Shown piece by piece: positions 61,004 to 64,000 of a DNA stretch of 64,000 bases (position 1 is the stretch's first letter; each line of letters opens with the position of its first letter). The notes under the pieces are model-generated. The model had not been told where the DNA came from. It made no database searches and saw nothing but the letters and a program-made list of their open reading frames with translations. Made by a program: the position numbers and the translations under genes. Origin of the DNA: DYJK01 sp040755055. Lineage in GTDB: Bacteria > Bacteroidota > Ignavibacteria > Ignavibacteriales > Melioribacteraceae. The DNA is taken from positions 62,001-126,000 of the forward strand of contig JBFMBS010000008.1 in NCBI GenBank assembly GCA_040755055.1, given 5' to 3'.

Positions 61004-61732
61004 TTATTCCCAGTCTATTATCTCGAAATTATCCGTGAATTTCCCATAGCACGGTCTATCGAGCCATGTTCCTAAGTTAATGTATATCCCATTATTGTAC
61101 TTTTCAAATTTTCTTACATGAGAGTGACCAAAAATTACATAATCATAGCCGGAATCAATTTTTAATTTGGCAGTTTCCAATAATCCATCACCAACACCAT
61201 AATTTTTGTGTGTGGTATAATCGCGACTTTTTTTACTTGTCGAACTTGCAATTTTAATTCCAAGATCAGGATGAATTAGCGAATAAACCTTTTGCAGAAA
61301 CTTATTCCGTAATATTTTTTTTAGAATTTTATAGCCGGTATCGTTCTTAACCAAACCATCACCGTGACCAATATAAAATTTCTTATTATTAATTTCAGTA
61401 GATACGGCGTCATGATAAAGTGTAACACCAATTTCTTTTTCAAAAAAATCCCGGTGAAGGAAATCGTGATTCCCAATAAAATAGCGGATCTTCTTTCCCG
61501 ATTCCGTGAAATAACTTAATGCTGATATAGTCTTAAAGAAACTTTTTTGAATCACTCTTTTATATTCGAACCAGTAATCAAACAAATCACCTATTATGTA
61601 GAGTTCATCACAATTTTGTTTTGCAAAATCTAAAAATCGAACCAGTTTTTCTTCTTTAACTTTTTCTATCTCTTTGGATTGCAATCCAAGATGCAAATCG
61701 GAAATAAAAAAATAAGTTTTTGTATTAGTCAT
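61004..61732 (-). CDS. lpxH: UDP-2,3-diacylglucosamine diphosphatase LpxH
   Basis: A 242-residue calcineurin-like phosphoesterase. The metal ligands are in FISDLHLGLQ, GDLFDYWF, IGNHDFLHRDFF, GHGDGLV and FGHSHV. It hydrolyses UDP-2,3-diacylglucosamine to lipid X in lipid A synthesis. Its start overlaps the M1 peptidase stop by four bases. This shows that the organism makes lipopolysaccharide. Confidence 0.92.
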   Translation of the reverse strand: MTNTKTYFFISDLHLGLQSKEIEKVKEEKLVRFLDFAKQNCDELYIIGDLFDYWFEYKRVIQKSFFKTISALSYFTESGKKIRYFIGNHDFLHRDFFEKEIGVTLYHDAVSTEINNKKFYIGHGDGLVKNDTGYKILKKILRNKFLQKVYSLIHPDLGIKIASSTSKKSRDYTTHKNYGVGDGLLETAKLKIDSGYDYVIFGHSHVRKFEKYNNGIYINLGTWLDRPCYGKFTDNFEIIDWE

Positions 61733-63450
61733 TTTTCGTCGGCATTAAAATCAAAATCGGCAATAAGCCAGTTATCAGGATCAAGAACTATCTCTACCGG
61801 TTTTTCTTTAGTAGTTATCGTTAATTTCTCGTGTTTATTGTTGACGTAAAACGTCCTCAATTCATTTTTATCATTATTCTCATAAATCAATTTAATATCG
61901 ATTGGAAATTTATAAATATCATAGCCATTTTGTAACTGTTTAATCGATATTTCTGTAACATAATTTCCGTCCGTTCCTTTTACCGTCCAATTATAGCCGG
62001 CTTCTATATATCCTTCTCCTTTATAGATCCATTGATCGAAGAAATGTTTAAGATTCCTTTTAGAAATTTTTTCGCAGATATTTTTTAAATCTTCCGTTGA
62101 TGCGTTTTTGTACTTATATGTTTGATAATAGTTCCTAAGTATATTAAAAAAATTTTCGTCTCCAACTTCTTTCCTGAGCATATGCAAAACCCATGCACCT
62201 TTATTATAAACCAATCTCGAAAAAAGCTGGTTGGCTGGGTTGTAGAGCCTCCCTTTAGAAAATCTACCATCCTTTCCCATAAGAGTTGTTTGGAGCGCGT
62301 CGAACCCGGCTTCTTTTTCCCAATACAATGCTTCTGAGTAAGTTGCAAATCCTTCATTAAGCCAGATATCCTTCCACGTTTTTGGACCAACAGCATTGCC
62401 CCACCACGAATGTGCAAATTCATGTATGATCATATCCTGGAAAAATTTTTTGCCGGTGATAAATCTTGTACCGATACCGGTTATTGTTTGATTCTCCATA
62501 GCACCAATTTTCCAGCCAAACTCTGCAATGCCATATTTCTCTTTTGCAAAAGGGTACTCACCGAATAATTCACCCAACGTTTTAATGTAATTCTTATGAT
62601 TAGAAAAATCCCGGCGTGCATCTTCTATTTTCTCTTCTGTTGCATAATAGAGCAAATTGATCGTATCATTTTTACCGGTGATAAAACTATCCGAAACAGT
62701 TTTGTACAGTGCCGAATAAACTGTTATAAGGTATGTAGAGATAGGATAAAAAGTTTTCCAATGGAATTGTTTTTTCAACCCGACTTTTTTCACACCTATC
62801 AATTTACCGTTTGATAAAGAAGTGTAATTCGAATCGTTGGTAATGTAAATATCAGCATACGCTTTATCATCCGGCAAATCAACACAAGGATACCATGTTG
62901 AGGCAAAGACCGGTTCGTTCAACGTGTAAATCATGTAACCGTTATTTACCTTATCAAAATTGAATGAGCCGAATCCTAAATTTTTCGGCTGACCTTTATA
63001 TACAACATTAACAAAAAAGGTATCCTCAACTGTTTCGCTTAGAGAAATGATTAAGTTTGTCTCCGTTCTATCAAATTGCACCCTCTTTCCATCAAGTAAA
63101 AGTTTATCGATTTTCAAATTGTCATAAAAATTCAGTTCTATTTTGTCAGCTTCCCTATCATTGAGCAATATTTTCAATGTTACATTACCGTTTATCGATT
63201 CGTCTTCGGGAAAAAGCTCTATGGATATATTGTAATGGAGTACATCAAATTTTCTTTGTGATTTCGGATTATACTCTTCAATATATTTATCATCTATTTG
63301 TTCAACCGCACTATTAAGGGATAAAGTTTGTCCCGATTGCCTAATTAGAGAAAGAAAATGTTCTACCTTAGGTACTAAGTAAATTACCAGCGGTACGATG
63401 ATAATTAACAAGAGAATAATTATAAGTAAGATTTTTCTCGTTTTAGCCAT
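61729..63450 (-). CDS. Peptidase M1 family aminopeptidase, membrane-anchored
   Basis: A 573-residue zinc aminopeptidase. An N-terminal membrane segment (ILLIIILLLIIIVPLVIYLV) is followed by the M1 beta-saddle domain and the catalytic domain with the substrate-anchoring GAMEN (316-320), the zinc site HEFAH (343-347) and Glu366 in NEGFATYSE, 19 residues later. A longer frame opens at 63510, but ATG 63450 gives the basic MAKTRK before the helix. It lacks the long C-terminal ERAP-like domain. First gene of its operon with lpxH and mrcA. Confidence 0.92.
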   Translation of the reverse strand: MAKTRKILLIIILLLIIIVPLVIYLVPKVEHFLSLIRQSGQTLSLNSAVEQIDDKYIEEYNPKSQRKFDVLHYNISIELFPEDESINGNVTLKILLNDREADKIELNFYDNLKIDKLLLDGKRVQFDRTETNLIISLSETVEDTFFVNVVYKGQPKNLGFGSFNFDKVNNGYMIYTLNEPVFASTWYPCVDLPDDKAYADIYITNDSNYTSLSNGKLIGVKKVGLKKQFHWKTFYPISTYLITVYSALYKTVSDSFITGKNDTINLLYYATEEKIEDARRDFSNHKNYIKTLGELFGEYPFAKEKYGIAEFGWKIGAMENQTITGIGTRFITGKKFFQDMIIHEFAHSWWGNAVGPKTWKDIWLNEGFATYSEALYWEKEAGFDALQTTLMGKDGRFSKGRLYNPANQLFSRLVYNKGAWVLHMLRKEVGDENFFNILRNYYQTYKYKNASTEDLKNICEKISKRNLKHFFDQWIYKGEGYIEAGYNWTVKGTDGNYVTEISIKQLQNGYDIYKFPIDIKLIYENNDKNELRTFYVNNKHEKLTITTKEKPVEIVLDPDNWLIADFDFNADEK

Positions 63451-63557
63451 TAAATAAAAAGATGAATAGTCTAAAGTACATTTAAAGTTAATAATTTCAT
63501 CAATTGCCAATCAATCCATAATTAGATATTTTAAAAGTAAAATCTCTGGGGTTCGAT

Positions 63558-64000
63558 ATGGCATACACTGGTTCGACAATACTAAGAAAAACCTTAACCA
63601 TGGTTTTAGCCGGCGGTCAAGGCGAAAGATTATTTCCTCTTACAAAAGAGAGAACAAAACCTTCGGTTCCTTTTGGAGGTAAGTATAGGATTCTTGATTT
63701 CGCATTATCGAATTGTCTCAACTCCGGGTTCAGAAAAATATTTGTACTTACACAATACAAATCCGATTCTTTGAACCGGCATTTATTTGAAGCATGGAGT
63801 ATTTTTAATCCGGAACTTGGTGAATTTATTTATTCAATTCCCCCTCAATTTAAAACAAGCAACAATTGGTATTTGGGCACGGCAAACGCTATCCAGCAAA
63901 ATTTTAATCTTTTAAGCGATGGACCTTATGATTGGCTCCTAATTCTATCGGGAGATCATATTTACAAAATGGATTATTTGAAAATGCTGCAGCATCACAT
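63558..64000 (+). CDS. glgC: Glucose-1-phosphate adenylyltransferase, N-terminal part
   Basis: The gene runs off the right edge; about 147 codons are visible. From ATG 63558 it reads MAYTGSTILRKT, then VLAGGQGERLFPLTKERTKP (nucleotide-binding GGQGxRL) and VPFGGKYRILDFALSNCLNSG, LTQYKSDSLNRH, all characteristic of GlgC. It makes ADP-glucose for glycogen synthesis. It is divergent from the M1 peptidase gene, with about 107 bases between. Confidence 0.95.
   Translation, partial: MAYTGSTILRKTLTMVLAGGQGERLFPLTKERTKPSVPFGGKYRILDFALSNCLNSGFRKIFVLTQYKSDSLNRHLFEAWSIFNPELGEFIYSIPPQFKTSNNWYLGTANAIQQNFNLLSDGPYDWLLILSGDHIYKMDYLKMLQHH

Overview
The window comes from a low-GC, Gram-negative bacterium of the Bacteroidota/Chlorobi/Ignavibacteria assemblage. 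Evidence for this: secreted proteins end in type IX secretion (T9SS) type A sorting domains (13.6-18.2 kb, and a decayed copy near 1.6 kb); there is a complete ferredoxin-dependent 2-oxoacid oxidoreductase (korAB), a DUF5916 outer-membrane protein, DUF2851, and HpnCDE squalene synthesis. Ignavibacteriales is my best guess; this is inference, because no rRNA is present.

Layout. 0-1.8 kb: end of a DNA methyltransferase with a BglII-type restriction endonuclease, a small lipoprotein and a decayed T9SS tail carrying palindromes. 1.8-10.8 kb (minus strand): leucyl aminopeptidase, DHH phosphoesterase, korBA, DsbD, NAD synthetase. 10.9-12.3 kb (plus): PspC and LiaF-like envelope-stress proteins. 12.3-18.2 kb (minus): alkylguanine transferase, YjbQ, a cyclic-nucleotide-binding protein and two large T9SS cargo proteins. 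18.4-21.8 kb (minus): prfB with a programmed frameshift, then AtuA-family genes split by a GxxExxY gene in a repeat module. 22-26.6 kb: CGNR regulator divergent from a DUF5916 barrel, with paired operators between them. 26.7-31 kb (minus): DUF35/thiolase/HMG-CoA synthase of archaeal type, miaA, pcm. 31.6-32.45 kb: a tRNA island (Gly, Cys) containing several tRNA copies broken by short palindromes, plus a frameshifted GIY-YIG gene. 32.5-37.4 kb: acyl-CoA ligase, dipeptidase, YchF, MITE-like element, clpS. 37.5-39.8 kb (plus): etfBA and a bifunctional nuclease. 39.8-53 kb (minus): DUF2851, pyrF, the rod-shape operon rodA-mrdA-mreDCB, purH, purN, a TPR lipoprotein-like exported protein and pyrG. 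53-63.5 kb (minus): lytic transglycosylase, eukaryote-type citrate synthase, hpnEDC, tRNA-Leu, PBP1A, LpxH, M1 aminopeptidase. At the right edge glgC begins on the plus strand.

How the genes fit together. korAB, gltA and etfAB are central carbon and electron-flow enzymes. The HMG-CoA synthase/thiolase/DUF35 trio could feed isoprenoid synthesis, and HpnCDE would turn farnesyl diphosphate into squalene. mreBCD, mrdA, rodA, PBP1A and the transglycosylase build and remodel peptidoglycan.

The most unusual signal is the colonisation of genes by short palindromes: one GC-rich palindrome family (YCCRCC-N2-4-GGCGGR) sits in three separate tRNA-derived copies within 800 bp, and related short dyads sit inside a T9SS reading frame and in front of an alkyltransferase gene. 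The second is a release-factor-2 frameshift site that uses UAA rather than UGA. The third is a duplicated 32-bp dyad operator (TGTAACC-N18-GGTTACA, twice).
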